Shown: positions 17,355 through 26,869 of the stretch, in pieces
How the letters are laid out: every line of letters starts with the position of its first letter
How positions within the stretch are numbered: position 1 is the stretch's first letter
From: Balneolaceae bacterium
Lineage (GTDB): Bacteria > Bacteroidota > Rhodothermia > Balneolales > Balneolaceae
NCBI GenBank assembly: GCA_018401935.1
Contig: JAGYJQ010000003.1
Span: forward strand, 1-64,000
DNA: 64,000 bases
Direction of reading: 5' to 3'
The notes under the pieces: generated by a model
Databases searched by the model: none
Told to the model about the DNA's origin: nothing
Seen by the model: the letters and a program-made list of their open reading frames with translations, nothing else
Program-made: the position numbers and the translations under genes

Positions 17355-18518
17355 TTAATGAGCTACCTCTATCCATTGATTAGCTGAACTGGTCGATTCC
17401 ACCATGGCATCTACCAAGGCCATTCCATGAACGCCGTCATCAATATCTGGAAAATCGTATACAGGGTTGTGTGCTGACCCTGAAAAATGAGCTCGAACTG
17501 CCATAGCAAAATTCCTGTAAATATTGGCAAAAGCCTCTAAATACCCCTCAGGATGCCCAGAAGGAACTCGTGCATGTACCAACGCTGCCTCTGCCAAATA
17601 GGAATTATCTACTCCGGTTCTGTAGATTTGGTTCGGGGCCCCGTGCCGTTTAACCAAAAGAGTATTTTCGTCTTCCTGACACCATTCTACTCCTCCCTTC
17701 GTTCCATACACCTTAACCTTCAGCGCATTCTCCTCACCGGCAGAAACCTGGGAACAAATCAATACCCCAGGTACCCCCCCCTCAAACTCTAAGAGTGCCG
17801 AGGTATCATCATCCAGTAAACGCCCCTCAACCACCTTGGACATCTGAGAAAGCACCTTAATTATCTGCAAACCTGATACATATTCGGCCATATTAGCAGC
17901 ATGCGTTCCAATATCCCCATAGGCACCCGCTTTGCCCGCTTTGGCTGGATCGGATCTCCAAGCAGCCTGTTTTTGCCCCTGATCTTCTAACTTGTCCGTT
18001 AGCCAGCCCTGTGGATATTCCACCACCACCTTGCGAGGCGGCCCTAACTCGCCCGATGCAATCATATGCCGTGCCTGTTTAACCATTGGATAACCCGTAT
18101 ACGTGTGGGTTAGCGCAAAAGGTAAACCAGATTTTTTTACCGCTTCTTTAATTTCTAATGCCTCTCTGGTTGATAAGCACAAGGGTTTATCACAAATAAC
18201 AGCAAAACCATGCTCTAAAGCCATAATTGCAGGAGCAGCATGCAAGTGATTAGGCGTCACAATAGAGACCATATCCATACGATCACCTTCTTTGCGTCGG
18301 GCTTCCTGACGAATCATTTCTTGCCAAGTGGTATATACTCGTTCTTCTGGTAGAAATAACTCATGCCCCGTCTCTTTACTTTTTTCAGGAGAACTACTAA
18401 AAGCGCCGCAAACCAACTCGATATGGCCATCTAAGCGCGCTGCAATTCTATGGACCGACCCAATAAATGCTCCTGTTCCACCGCCAATCATCCCCATGCG
18501 TATTTTTCTATGCTGCAT
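17355..18518 (-). CDS. Gfo/Idh/MocA family oxidoreductase, cytoplasmic
   Basis: 387 residues. N-terminal Rossmann fold (MGMIGGGTGAFIGSVHR) for NAD(P), the family motif ICDKPLCLS with the conserved catalytic-region Lys, and a C-terminal alpha/beta substrate domain with GDIGTHAANMAEY carrying the conserved His. No export signal. The start abuts the stop of the MFS gene without a gap. The likely reaction is oxidation or reduction of a sugar or inositol-type hydroxyl of a compound imported by that transporter, with the downstream TIM-barrel protein acting next. Substrate not identifiable. Confidence 0.85.
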   Translation of the reverse strand: MQHRKIRMGMIGGGTGAFIGSVHRIAARLDGHIELVCGAFSSSPEKSKETGHELFLPEERVYTTWQEMIRQEARRKEGDRMDMVSIVTPNHLHAAPAIMALEHGFAVICDKPLCLSTREALEIKEAVKKSGLPFALTHTYTGYPMVKQARHMIASGELGPPRKVVVEYPQGWLTDKLEDQGQKQAAWRSDPAKAGKAGAYGDIGTHAANMAEYVSGLQIIKVLSQMSKVVEGRLLDDDTSALLEFEGGVPGVLICSQVSAGEENALKVKVYGTKGGVEWCQEDENTLLVKRHGAPNQIYRTGVDNSYLAEAALVHARVPSGHPEGYLEAFANIYRNFAMAVRAHFSGSAHNPVYDFPDIDDGVHGMALVDAMVESTSSANQWIEVAH

Positions 18519-19808
18519 TTATGCTGCTGCCTCCGCAGGATTTTCTTGATCAGTGGTCTTGTCCCAAAATAGTGCAAAGAAAAAGGCAGCTACTATTAAG
18601 GCTACGATACCAGGCATCACCCAAAAGCTTTGAGCACCAGCTAGCCAGCCCTCCATAGTGGACCCATCAAGTGAAATTCGATCTCCCCACCATCCCAACA
18701 CATAATTACCGATGAGCATACCCGCACCATAGGTTAACAAATTGAAGAAGCCTTGGGCACTTGCTCGCAGATGTTTAGGCGCTTTTTTATCCACATAGAG
18801 TTGACCCGTAACAAAAAAGAAGTCGTAACAAATACCGTGGAGTGCTATACCCAAAACAACAAGTGCGGTTGATCCAGGAAAAAGACCAAATAACAAATAT
18901 CTAGCCGTCCAAGCCAACATACCCACTAGGAGCATCCATTTTATTCCTAGGCGTGCCAAAAATAGAGGAATAGCCAACATGAATAACACCTCACTCATTT
19001 GCCCAATAGCCATAAACGAAGGGGATTGCTCACCAAAGGCTACGGCTGCTATAAAATCATTGGTACGAGCATAGTAAAATGCCAATGGAATACTAATCGC
19101 AAAACTACTAAAAGAAAAAATAGCAAAGTTTTTTTCGCTCAGTAATTTTAGTGCATCTAATCCAAATGCCTGCTTCACATCAAATTTTTCCCCTCTTGCC
19201 GAGGGCGGAGTGGCAGGAAGGGTAAAGCTGTACAGTCCGTATAGAACCGAAATAACCGCGCTCACTTTAAGAGGAATGTTCGTGGATTGAATGTTACTTT
19301 CTACCCCCGTGAGCCAACTAAGTAAGGGGATTTGAACAAAACCAAGTACGGTTCCAGCAACAATAAATCCAGCAATGATCCATCCAACAGTACCCCAAAC
19401 ACGAATCCTAGGAAATTCGGAATCTGGATCAGATATATTAGCAAAAGCAATGGCGTTAACTAACGCTAAGGAGGGCATATACACCATAAAATACGCCAAC
19501 ATGACCCATATAAAGGTACCAGGATCTGTAATTCCCGCAGCAATCCACAAAAGCACTGCGCCTAAAAGGTGGGATATTCCATTTACCTTTTCGGCATTAA
19601 AATATCGATCAGCCAGTAAGCCTACGAATACAGGAGCTAGTAACCCTGCCCAGTTGTGGGTAGCATATGCACTCCCTATTATACTATTTAAACTCTCTTC
19701 TCCCTCAAACACCTGCAAGAGATAGGCGCCCATCGTCACAAAAAATGCGCCCCAAATAAAAAATTGAAGGAACATCATAAGACTCAAACGAAACCGTAAT
19801 GACTGCAT
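18519..19808 (-). CDS. MFS transporter, nucleoside:H+ symporter (NupG-like) family
   Basis: 429 residues from the ATG at 19808; the open frame continues to a TTG at 19844, but the ATG begins the conserved N-terminus MQSLRFRLSLMMFLQFFIWG typical of the family. About twelve hydrophobic segments span the protein (e.g. WVMLAYFMVYMPSLALVNAI, MLLVGMLAWTARYLLFGLF). NHS-family members in E. coli move nucleosides with protons; members next to sugar oxidoreductases and isomerases in this group of bacteria more probably move a sugar or glycoside. Heads the three-gene operon and is divergent from the GroES-like gene. Confidence 0.85.
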   Translation of the reverse strand: MQSLRFRLSLMMFLQFFIWGAFFVTMGAYLLQVFEGEESLNSIIGSAYATHNWAGLLAPVFVGLLADRYFNAEKVNGISHLLGAVLLWIAAGITDPGTFIWVMLAYFMVYMPSLALVNAIAFANISDPDSEFPRIRVWGTVGWIIAGFIVAGTVLGFVQIPLLSWLTGVESNIQSTNIPLKVSAVISVLYGLYSFTLPATPPSARGEKFDVKQAFGLDALKLLSEKNFAIFSFSSFAISIPLAFYYARTNDFIAAVAFGEQSPSFMAIGQMSEVLFMLAIPLFLARLGIKWMLLVGMLAWTARYLLFGLFPGSTALVVLGIALHGICYDFFFVTGQLYVDKKAPKHLRASAQGFFNLLTYGAGMLIGNYVLGWWGDRISLDGSTMEGWLAGAQSFWVMPGIVALIVAAFFFALFWDKTTDQENPAEAAA

Positions 19809-20100
19809 AATTGTATTGAATTGGTTAGATTTTTCCGCCTGCAAATAAAGAAATCTACCCCATAATTGAAAGTATTAAAACGAACAACTTTCTGGTCAAT
19901 CATGGCGGAAGAAGAAGGGTTCACAGGTAATTTACCTATAGTTGGCACTCCTAGAATGACCTCACACTATACAGGCAGTTTTCATGCTTTGCTGTTTTTA
20001 TTCGTATCTTTAGCATTATGTAGTATTGTTGAATAATGCACCGATACAGCATTCTTTACAAATTCAGGTACATGTTGCCACAAATAGAAACCGTTCATAG

Positions 20101-20472
20101 ATGATTCAAGAATACCTTAATTCGATTGATAATTTCATTGTAGTGGGTGATCGCGTACTCATTAAGCCTCGCGATATGGAAACACACACTCGAAGCGGAT
20201 TGGTCTTACCGGCCTCTGTAAAGGAAAAAGAAGAGATACAAAGTGGGTATATCTTAAAAACTGGGCCTGGTTACCCTATTCCCAATACCGACGTTGAAGA
20301 GGCATGGAAAGTGACCGAGGATACAAAATACATCGGTATGCAAGCCTCAGCAGGGGATTTAGCAATTTTTCTAAAGAGCCGTTCTCATGAAATTGAGTTT
20401 GAGAATGAAAAATACATCATCGTCCCCCACTCCTCAATATTATTACTCATACGAGATGAACTAGAGGTATAA
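20101..20472 (+). CDS. GroES-like (Cpn10-fold) protein
   Basis: 123 residues. Cpn10-like core: VVGDRVLIKPRDMETHTRSG, followed by LVLPASVKEKEE in place of the mobile loop, GYILKTGPGYPIP, and a C-terminal strand pair (YIIVPHSSILLLIRDELEV). It is longer than a normal GroES and shows an insert around residues 60-85 (NTDVEEAWKVTEDTKYIG). No GroEL gene is adjacent, so this is an orphan Cpn10-type protein rather than part of groESL. Cytoplasmic. Followed 56 bp later by a YitT-family gene in the same direction. Function beyond the fold is unknown. Confidence 0.75.
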   Translation: MIQEYLNSIDNFIVVGDRVLIKPRDMETHTRSGLVLPASVKEKEEIQSGYILKTGPGYPIPNTDVEEAWKVTEDTKYIGMQASAGDLAIFLKSRSHEIEFENEKYIIVPHSSILLLIRDELEV

Positions 20473-20528
20473 CGATCAAAAAAATAGAACCTACAAATAC
20501 ATTTGAGAGGAAACCTAGCGACTCCGCG

Positions 20529-21140
20529 ATGCCTAAAGGTGTCTCTCATAGTCTATTTGACGATGTACAGGCTATACTTCTAGCTAGTTTATTTATGTCA
20601 TTTGGAGTGGCTTTGTTCACCCAGCAAGAATTTTTAATTGGGGGAACAGCTGGTGTCGCCTTTTTAGGATCTTATGCAAGCTCATGGAGCTTTGGTCAAC
20701 TCTTTTTTGTCATTAATATCCCATTCTACGGTTTAGCATTGTGGCGGTTGGGCTGGTTTTTCACTGTAAAAACATTTTTTGCCGTTGGCTTAGTATCCAT
20801 ACTTTCCGATTGGATTCCACAATGGATTGTAATCGACTCTTCCATACCCCTTTTTGCTGCAATTTTTGGTGGTTCTATGATGGGGGCAGGCTTATTGATG
20901 CTGTTCCGCCATAAAGCTTCCCTGGGTGGATTAAATATTTTGTCGCTATACCTGAGTAAATACCACAATGTGAATGCAGGCCGCTTTCAGATGGTGGTGG
21001 ATGTGGTTATCATTATTTTAGCTATCTATATTGTAGATATATGGGCTACCATATATTCTGTGATTGCCGCCATATGCATGAATGCTGTACTGGCTATTAA
21101 CTTTAAAAAAGGTCGGTACCTAGCTTCCTTAGACTCTTGA
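20529..21140 (+). CDS. YitT-family integral membrane protein
   Basis: 203 residues with five to six hydrophobic helices (AILLASLFMSFGVALFT, FFVINIPFYGLALWRLGWF, VVIIILAIYIVDIWATIYSV). The pattern FLIGGTAGVAFLG near the N-terminus and GASLGGLN-like KASLGGLNILSLYLSKY match the YitT/DUF161 family of bacterial membrane proteins of unknown function. It lacks the C-terminal DUF2179 cytoplasmic domain found in many members, so it is a short form. Possibly co-transcribed with the GroES-like gene. Confidence 0.75.
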   Translation: MPKGVSHSLFDDVQAILLASLFMSFGVALFTQQEFLIGGTAGVAFLGSYASSWSFGQLFFVINIPFYGLALWRLGWFFTVKTFFAVGLVSILSDWIPQWIVIDSSIPLFAAIFGGSMMGAGLLMLFRHKASLGGLNILSLYLSKYHNVNAGRFQMVVDVVIIILAIYIVDIWATIYSVIAAICMNAVLAINFKKGRYLASLDS

Positions 21141-21221
21141 ATTTTAAGAGAGTACTGAAACCGATTGGTTACTTATCTGGGAAATAAGTTCTACATGCGC
21201 GATATAGAATAAATGGTTTAA

Positions 21222-22256
21222 CTAGCGCTCTACACGCCCAGATCCCCCACTTTGAACTAATTTTTCCACTTCATCCACACGCATCAAATTAAAATCACCC
21301 GGTATGGTATGTTTTAGACATGAGGCGGCAACTGCAAATTCCAATGCATCTTTGCTGTTAGACTTATTCAATAAACCATAAATTAGACCCGAGGCAAATG
21401 AGTCACCACCACCCACTCGATCCACAATATGTATTTCATACCGAGTAGAGCGAGTTGGTTCAAGACATTCTTGATCATCATGTAGCATTGCACTCCAGCC
21501 ATTCATGGTTGCTGAAAAACTCTCTCTTAGAGTGATGGCAACAGTGGTAAAATTAAATTGTGCCTTTAATTCTTTACAAAGCTGCGCGTAGCCTGATTCA
21601 TCTAGATTAGCCCCTTCTACATGAGTGGTTCCCGCTTCAAAACCTAAGCTTTTCTGAGCATCCTCCTCATTAGCAATACAGACATCAACATACTCCATCA
21701 AAGGAACCATGACTGCTTGAGCTTGTTGTTCGGTCCATAGCTTAGATCTAAAGTTTAGATCACAACTAATTTGCACCCCTTTAGATTTCGCTACCTGACA
21801 AGCTTTTTTTAACGTTTCTTGCAAATTAACTGAGATTGCAGGTGTAATACCAGTCCAGTGAAACCAGTCAACTCCATCAAAAACAGTATCCCAATCAATC
21901 ATGTCAGGCGTCATTTCCGAAACAGAAGAATCGGCACGGTCGTAAATAACTTTAGAAGGTCGCTGACTCGCTCCCGTTTCTAAAAAATACGCTCCTAATC
22001 GCTTACCGCCTCGTATCATGTAGTCCGTATGTACCCCAAATCGCTGTACTGCTTGTATTGCGGCTTCACCAATTTCATGACTAGGTACACGACTCACAAA
22101 CGTACTTTCCAAACCATAACCCGATAAGGCAACAGCAACATTTGCTTCTCCTCCTCCGTAGGTAGCCTCAAAATGAGAGGCTTGAACAAAGCGTTGATGA
22201 TTACTTGTAGCTAATCTGAGCATTATTTCACCAAAAGTGACTACTTTTTTCGACAT
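21222..22256 (-). CDS. kdgK: 2-keto-3-deoxygluconate kinase (PfkB family)
   Basis: 344 residues, PfkB/ribokinase fold. N-terminal GEIMLRL and YGGGEANVAVALSGYG substrate-side motifs, and the C-terminal ATP/catalytic motif RVGGGDSFASGLIYGLL with the catalytic Asp. KdgK phosphorylates KDG to KDPG with ATP. The assignment over other PfkB sugars is supported by context: the next upstream gene is the KDPG aldolase and mannonate dehydratase precedes it. Last gene of the uronate operon read on the minus strand; convergent with the YitT gene. Cytoplasmic. Confidence 0.9.
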   Translation of the reverse strand: MSKKVVTFGEIMLRLATSNHQRFVQASHFEATYGGGEANVAVALSGYGLESTFVSRVPSHEIGEAAIQAVQRFGVHTDYMIRGGKRLGAYFLETGASQRPSKVIYDRADSSVSEMTPDMIDWDTVFDGVDWFHWTGITPAISVNLQETLKKACQVAKSKGVQISCDLNFRSKLWTEQQAQAVMVPLMEYVDVCIANEEDAQKSLGFEAGTTHVEGANLDESGYAQLCKELKAQFNFTTVAITLRESFSATMNGWSAMLHDDQECLEPTRSTRYEIHIVDRVGGGDSFASGLIYGLLNKSNSKDALEFAVAASCLKHTIPGDFNLMRVDEVEKLVQSGGSGRVER

Positions 22257-22299
22257 GTTGCGTTCTCTTTACTTCGTTAGTTTTTAAGTGATTTGGTAG

Positions 22300-22953
22300 T
22301 TAAGTTCTATTTTTCCAATTGGCTAGTACTTTATTCAGGGCTTTAGCGTTAGCCGCTATTTGTGCAAAATTTCCGGCACGAACGGCTTTCATATCGACCA
22401 GTGCGCTTCCCATTCCTAGGGCAGCACAGCCTGCATCTAACCAAGTAACCATGTTTTCTAGTGTTACGCCACCCGTTGGCATGAGTTTAAGATGTGGCAT
22501 TGGCGCCCTTACGCCTTTTATAAATGAAGGTCCTAAGGTGTCTGCTGGAAATACTTTTACAATATCTGAACCTGCCAAGTAGGCCTGTTGAATTTCAGTG
22601 GGCGAATAGGCTCCAACAGATGCTAAGGTGTTCCTTTCTTGAGCTTTACGTAATATTTCTGTATCCATTATTGGACTTACTATGAAATTAGCTCCAGCAC
22701 GAATGGCATCCTCGGCCATATGTTCATTAAGTACCGACCCAATTCCAAAAATAATTTGTTCACCATAGTTCTGCAGGTAATCAGGCACTACCGGTAAAAG
22801 TCCGGGTATTGTCATCGTTGCTTCTACTAGAGATACACCTCCTTCAATTAATGCTTCGGTAACCTGATACAATTGCTTTGTATCGTCCACTCTAACTACG
22901 GCAACTAATTTATCTCGCTGTAAGCGCTCTACAATTTCAGATTTATTCAACAT
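22300..22953 (-). CDS. eda: KDPG / 4-hydroxy-2-oxoglutarate aldolase
   Basis: 217 residues, class I aldolase of the KDPG family. Catalytic Glu44 lies in LVEATMTIPG and the Schiff-base Lys133 in SDIVKVFPADTLG; LMPTGGVTLENM is the phosphate-binding region. Cleaves KDPG to pyruvate and glyceraldehyde-3-phosphate. It lies 43 bp upstream of kdgK in the same direction, closing the pathway from uronates to central metabolism. Length is standard for the family. Confidence 0.93.
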   Translation of the reverse strand: MLNKSEIVERLQRDKLVAVVRVDDTKQLYQVTEALIEGGVSLVEATMTIPGLLPVVPDYLQNYGEQIIFGIGSVLNEHMAEDAIRAGANFIVSPIMDTEILRKAQERNTLASVGAYSPTEIQQAYLAGSDIVKVFPADTLGPSFIKGVRAPMPHLKLMPTGGVTLENMVTWLDAGCAALGMGSALVDMKAVRAGNFAQIAANAKALNKVLANWKNRT

Positions 22954-23046
22954 AGTGGCTTATACATTGTTTTAGCCTACATTAATTGGGCTATATAAGG
23001 TTATTAGAATGTTTAGCAAAACAGATTATTGGATAATAATTCATGA

Positions 23047-24240
23047 CTAAAGACTACGCAAAATACCCATTTCAAGTCCACGTAACTCAGCAAGACCACG
23101 CAATCGGCCTATTGCACTGTATCCTGGATTCGTTTTTTTAGTTAAATCGTCGAGCATTTTATGTCCATGATCCGGTCTGAAGGGGATAGCATATTCGCGA
23201 TTTTGTTGTTCCAAGCAGAGTTGTTTCACCACCTCATACATATCAGTATCACCACTCAAATGATCTGCCTCCATGAAGTCACCCTGGGAATTACTTAATG
23301 TATTTCTTAAGTGTATAAAACCTATTCTATTCCGAAATGCCTTCACCATTTCAACCACATCATTATTCGCTCCTACTTCTAGTGAACCAGTACAAAAACA
23401 AAGCTGATTTGCTTTTGAAGGTATTCGGTCAAATAAGGCTGAAAAATCGTCATAGCTTCCCATCACCCTAGGGAGTCCGAATAAAGAATATGGTGGATCA
23501 TCGGGATGGATTGTCAACGTAATTCCGCTTAATTCAGCAACCGGAATGACTTCCTCTAAAAAAAGGTATAGGTGTTCTCTTAAATGATCCGGCGTTATAT
23601 CTGCATAAAAATCTAAGATATGTTGGAAGGTCTGAACGGTATAACTTTCCTCAGAGCCTGGTAAACCAGCAATTATGGTGGCTACTAAATTTTCTTTCTT
23701 TTCTTCCGTTACACTTTCTAACCAAGACTCAGCCTCATTTATTTCAGATGAGGTGTATTCTAACTTTGCTCCTGGCCGCTTTAACAGAAAAACATCAAAA
23801 GCTACCAATTCTTTCTTAGTAAAAACTAAAGCTTCACTACCGTCATGAAAGGAGTAGGATAGATCGGTACGGGTCCAATCCAAAACTGGCATAAAATTGT
23901 AACAGACGGTTCGAATTCCACATTGCCCTAAATTTTCAAGGGTCTGCTTATAATTATCTATATACTTTTTATAGTTTCCAGTACGCTGTTTAATGTGTTC
24001 ATGAACCGGTACACTTTCTACTACCGACCAAGTCAAACCAGCTCCGGCTATTGTCTGTTGATGTTTTCGTATCTCATCAATAGGCCAGATTTCCCCATTG
24101 GGGATGAAATGAAGAGCAGACACCACTCCCGTGGCGCCTGCTTGCTTGATATGCGACAACGGAACAAGATCATGTACGCCATACCAGCGCCAAGCCTGTT
24201 CCATCCTCTTTTTTCCATCATAATGATCTTTTAAAACCAT
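23047..24240 (-). CDS. uxuA: Mannonate dehydratase
   Basis: 397 residues from the ATG at 24240; the frame is open further (TTG 24276, ATG 24273), but 24240 follows the upstream stop by one base and fits the family N-terminus (KKRMEQAWRWYGVHDLVPLS). Conserved pieces: AGATGVVSALHFIPNGEIWP, WSVVESVPVHEHIK, LTIHPDDPPYSLFGLPR, FCTGSLEVGANND, FIHLRN and RPDHGHKMLDD, with the His, Cys and Asp metal ligands of the xylose-isomerase-like fold. UxuA dehydrates D-mannonate to KDG (Fe2+/Mn2+). It follows the SDR gene that would supply mannonate. Cytoplasmic. Confidence 0.95.
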   Translation of the reverse strand: MVLKDHYDGKKRMEQAWRWYGVHDLVPLSHIKQAGATGVVSALHFIPNGEIWPIDEIRKHQQTIAGAGLTWSVVESVPVHEHIKQRTGNYKKYIDNYKQTLENLGQCGIRTVCYNFMPVLDWTRTDLSYSFHDGSEALVFTKKELVAFDVFLLKRPGAKLEYTSSEINEAESWLESVTEEKKENLVATIIAGLPGSEESYTVQTFQHILDFYADITPDHLREHLYLFLEEVIPVAELSGITLTIHPDDPPYSLFGLPRVMGSYDDFSALFDRIPSKANQLCFCTGSLEVGANNDVVEMVKAFRNRIGFIHLRNTLSNSQGDFMEADHLSGDTDMYEVVKQLCLEQQNREYAIPFRPDHGHKMLDDLTKKTNPGYSAIGRLRGLAELRGLEMGILRSL

Positions 24241-24241
24241 T

Positions 24242-25045
24242 TTATACTCCACTAAAGGCAGAAAATCCGCCATCAATTGGGATAATTACTCCCGTTATAA
24301 AATTTGAATCTGAACTCAACAACCATTTTACTGTTGACACTATATCTTCAGGCTTACCAAACCGCCCAGCGGGGGTATGTGCGATGATTTGTTGCCCACG
24401 CTCGGTCAAATCTCCTGATTCTTTAGTCAGTAAAAATCTATTCTGATCTGTTAGTAAAAAGCCAGGAGCAATTGCATTGACCCTAATATTTGGGGTATAC
24501 TCTTGGGCCATATGTACCGCTAGCCATTGAGTGAAATTGCTAATAGCAGCTTTTGCAGCAGAATAAGCAGGAATTCGAGTCAAAGGGGTAAAGGCATTCA
24601 TAGAGGATATATTGATAATGTTACCAAACCCTTGTTGTGCAAATAACTTCCCAACAACCTGCGATGGCAAAAAACTACCCATAAAATTTAGGTTGAAAAC
24701 CCAATCAATTGCTTCTTTAGGTAAATTGAAAAAGTCCATATCGGCAGAAGTAGTTGCATGCTTTTTATTTCCACCTGCCCCATTAATTAGCACATCGATA
24801 GTGATATATTTGGTAACTAATTTATCTATCACCTCTACAATACTAGATTTATCAAGTACATCACAAGGAATACCCTCAACCTGTACATTCCTTTCTCGTA
24901 AAAAGATTTCCTGTTCTTTTAACGCTTTTTCATTGATATCTAAAAGGATAATTTTCGCCCCTTCTAAACCTAAGTGTAATGCGATTTCACTACAAAGAAC
25001 ACCGCTCCCACCTGTTATAACTATTATTTTATCTTTTAGACTCAT
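24242..25045 (-). CDS. SDR oxidoreductase, probable D-mannonate/fructuronate oxidoreductase
   Basis: 267 residues, short-chain dehydrogenase. NAD-binding TGGSGVLCSEIA at the N-terminus, NGAGG for the cofactor, and the catalytic Ser-Tyr-Lys set in ISSMNAFTPLTRIPAYSAAK. Reads directly into uxuA with one intervening base. SDR proteins of this kind (B. subtilis YjmF-like) replace the long-chain UxuB dehydrogenase and reduce fructuronate to mannonate. Function is assigned from the position before uxuA and the family resemblance. No glucuronate isomerase (UxaC) gene is in the window, so fructuronate must be formed by an enzyme encoded elsewhere. Confidence 0.8.
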   Translation of the reverse strand: MSLKDKIIVITGGSGVLCSEIALHLGLEGAKIILLDINEKALKEQEIFLRERNVQVEGIPCDVLDKSSIVEVIDKLVTKYITIDVLINGAGGNKKHATTSADMDFFNLPKEAIDWVFNLNFMGSFLPSQVVGKLFAQQGFGNIINISSMNAFTPLTRIPAYSAAKAAISNFTQWLAVHMAQEYTPNIRVNAIAPGFLLTDQNRFLLTKESGDLTERGQQIIAHTPAGRFGKPEDIVSTVKWLLSSDSNFITGVIIPIDGGFSAFSGV

Positions 25046-25060
25046 TTATCCGGATTTATA

Positions 25061-26356
25061 TTAGTAACCAAACAATGTTGGTAGGAATAAACTTATTTGT
25101 GGTACAAATATGACAATGACCAGCACCACAATTAAAGCTAAAAATAGTGGCAGTAGTGGCCTTATCACTTTAACAATGGGTAAATCGGCAATACCACAAC
25201 CCACAAATAGCACGCTTCCTACAGGTGGTGTACACAGACCGATAGAAAGGTTCATTATTAGAATTATACCAAAATGAATAGGACTTATACCCATATCTAC
25301 AACCAAGGGTAAAAAAATTGGTGTAAATATGAGTACTGCAGGTGTAATATCCATAAATGTTCCAACCGCAAGCAGGATCAAGTTTATCAGTAATAATATG
25401 ATTATTGGATTATCTGATATACTTAGTAGTGTATTACTAACTGAGGTAGGAATATTTTCGTACGACATTATCCAGGACATCGCCATTGATGTAGCAATTA
25501 ACAGAGCTACTATGGCCGTAACTTTAGTACTCTCAAGCAATACTTTCTGCAGTTGTTCCCAATTCATAGATCGGTATAACACAGACAATACAAGTGCATA
25601 AACTACTGCTATTGCAGACGCTTCCGTGGCTGTAAAAACACCAATTACAATACCACCTATAACTAAAATGATTAGAAAGAGAGATGGAACTGCTCGCCAA
25701 AATGTTATGACCATGTCTTTAAAAGAAAAACTACCTGTAGTTGGAAGTTTCTTACGAATTGCCACATAACCGGAAACTAGAATTAAGGATAAACCCATTA
25801 GCAGTCCCGGCAAATAACCTGCTAAAAATAACGCCGCAATAGATACACCACCAGAAGCCAAAGAATAAACGATAAGCACATTGCTTGGTGGAATAATTAA
25901 GCCTGTGATCGAAGAACTTATATTCAGCGCTGTCACATCTTCCTTATCAAAACCTTCTTCCTCCATTTGGGGCCCCATAACTCCGCCAATTGCTGAAACA
26001 GTTGCCACAGCTGATCCTGAAATAGCTCCAAATAACATGGCGGCAATTACCTGAACATAAGCCAAGCCTCCGGGTAACATGCCCACAATAGATTTTGCAA
26101 AGTCAATCAATCGTTTTGCAATACCCCCTTGATTCATGATTTGCCCAGCAAGAATAAAGAAGGGAATGGCTAAGAGAGTAAAACTATCTAAACCTGTTGC
26201 CATTCTTTGAGCAACTGTAGTGACAGCAGGGTCAAAAGGGATATTAACCAGCATTGTAGCTAGTGTAGCCATACCAATACAAAAAGCAACCGGCACACCC
26301 AAAACAAGCAATAACACAAAAACACCAATTAAAACCAACACTCCTAGCATTTCCAT
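25061..26356 (-). CDS. TRAP transporter large permease (DctM)
   Basis: 431 residues, about twelve hydrophobic segments, standard length. Family motifs include LLAIPFFILAGQIMNQGGIA and SAVATVSAIGGVMGPQM. It is the ion-coupled transport subunit of a tripartite ATP-independent periplasmic transporter in the inner membrane. Abuts the small permease gene. With the uxu/kdg genes downstream, the cargo is most likely a free uronate or aldonate. Confidence 0.95.
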   Translation of the reverse strand: MEMLGVLVLIGVFVLLLVLGVPVAFCIGMATLATMLVNIPFDPAVTTVAQRMATGLDSFTLLAIPFFILAGQIMNQGGIAKRLIDFAKSIVGMLPGGLAYVQVIAAMLFGAISGSAVATVSAIGGVMGPQMEEEGFDKEDVTALNISSSITGLIIPPSNVLIVYSLASGGVSIAALFLAGYLPGLLMGLSLILVSGYVAIRKKLPTTGSFSFKDMVITFWRAVPSLFLIILVIGGIVIGVFTATEASAIAVVYALVLSVLYRSMNWEQLQKVLLESTKVTAIVALLIATSMAMSWIMSYENIPTSVSNTLLSISDNPIIILLLINLILLAVGTFMDITPAVLIFTPIFLPLVVDMGISPIHFGIILIMNLSIGLCTPPVGSVLFVGCGIADLPIVKVIRPLLPLFLALIVVLVIVIFVPQISLFLPTLFGY

Positions 26357-26839
26357 TTAGCGCTCCTGCTGATAATAATCGTTAATAAAATTCATGGCGT
26401 ATATGACCATGAGTAAACCAGATATTGGAATAATTGCATACACATAAGCCAAGCGTACACCAAGCGAAGCAGACACCTGATTCAGCTCCCAAGTAAGTAG
26501 CGCCAACTTTAATCCACCCCAGCAAAGTACCAGCCCAGCAAAAATGGCAATCACTGAATGAATAAATAACTGCAACATTCTTTTTTGTGCATTATTCACT
26601 TTTTGCAGTAGCAAATCAAAAGACAAGTGCATGTTATGTCTATACGCTAAGGTGGCACCAAGTAAGCCTATCCAAATTAACAGATAACGAGCTAATTCTT
26701 CCGTATATGAGCTGGGTGATGATAACGCATAACGTGTAATAACTTGCCAGGTAACATCTAATACCAACACAGCCATCATGAAAATGATAAACTTCTCAAT
26801 TATGAAATCGCAAACTTTTATGAGGGTATTCAGCTTCAA
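26357..26839 (-). CDS. TRAP transporter small permease (DctQ)
   Basis: 160 residues with four hydrophobic helices (FIIEKFIIFMMAVLVLD, LLIWIGLLGATLAYRH, LFIHSVIAIFAGLVLCWGG, IIPISGLLMVIYAMNF). Family features QVITRY and SYTEELARYLLIW are present. The start is a TTG at 26839; no in-frame ATG keeps the first helix, so a non-ATG start is likely. One base from the large permease. It scaffolds the permease in the inner membrane. Confidence 0.9.
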   Translation of the reverse strand: MKLNTLIKVCDFIIEKFIIFMMAVLVLDVTWQVITRYALSSPSSYTEELARYLLIWIGLLGATLAYRHNMHLSFDLLLQKVNNAQKRMLQLFIHSVIAIFAGLVLCWGGLKLALLTWELNQVSASLGVRLAYVYAIIPISGLLMVIYAMNFINDYYQQER

Positions 26840-26869
26840 AAGTGTATAATTTTAATTTAATGGCAAGGA

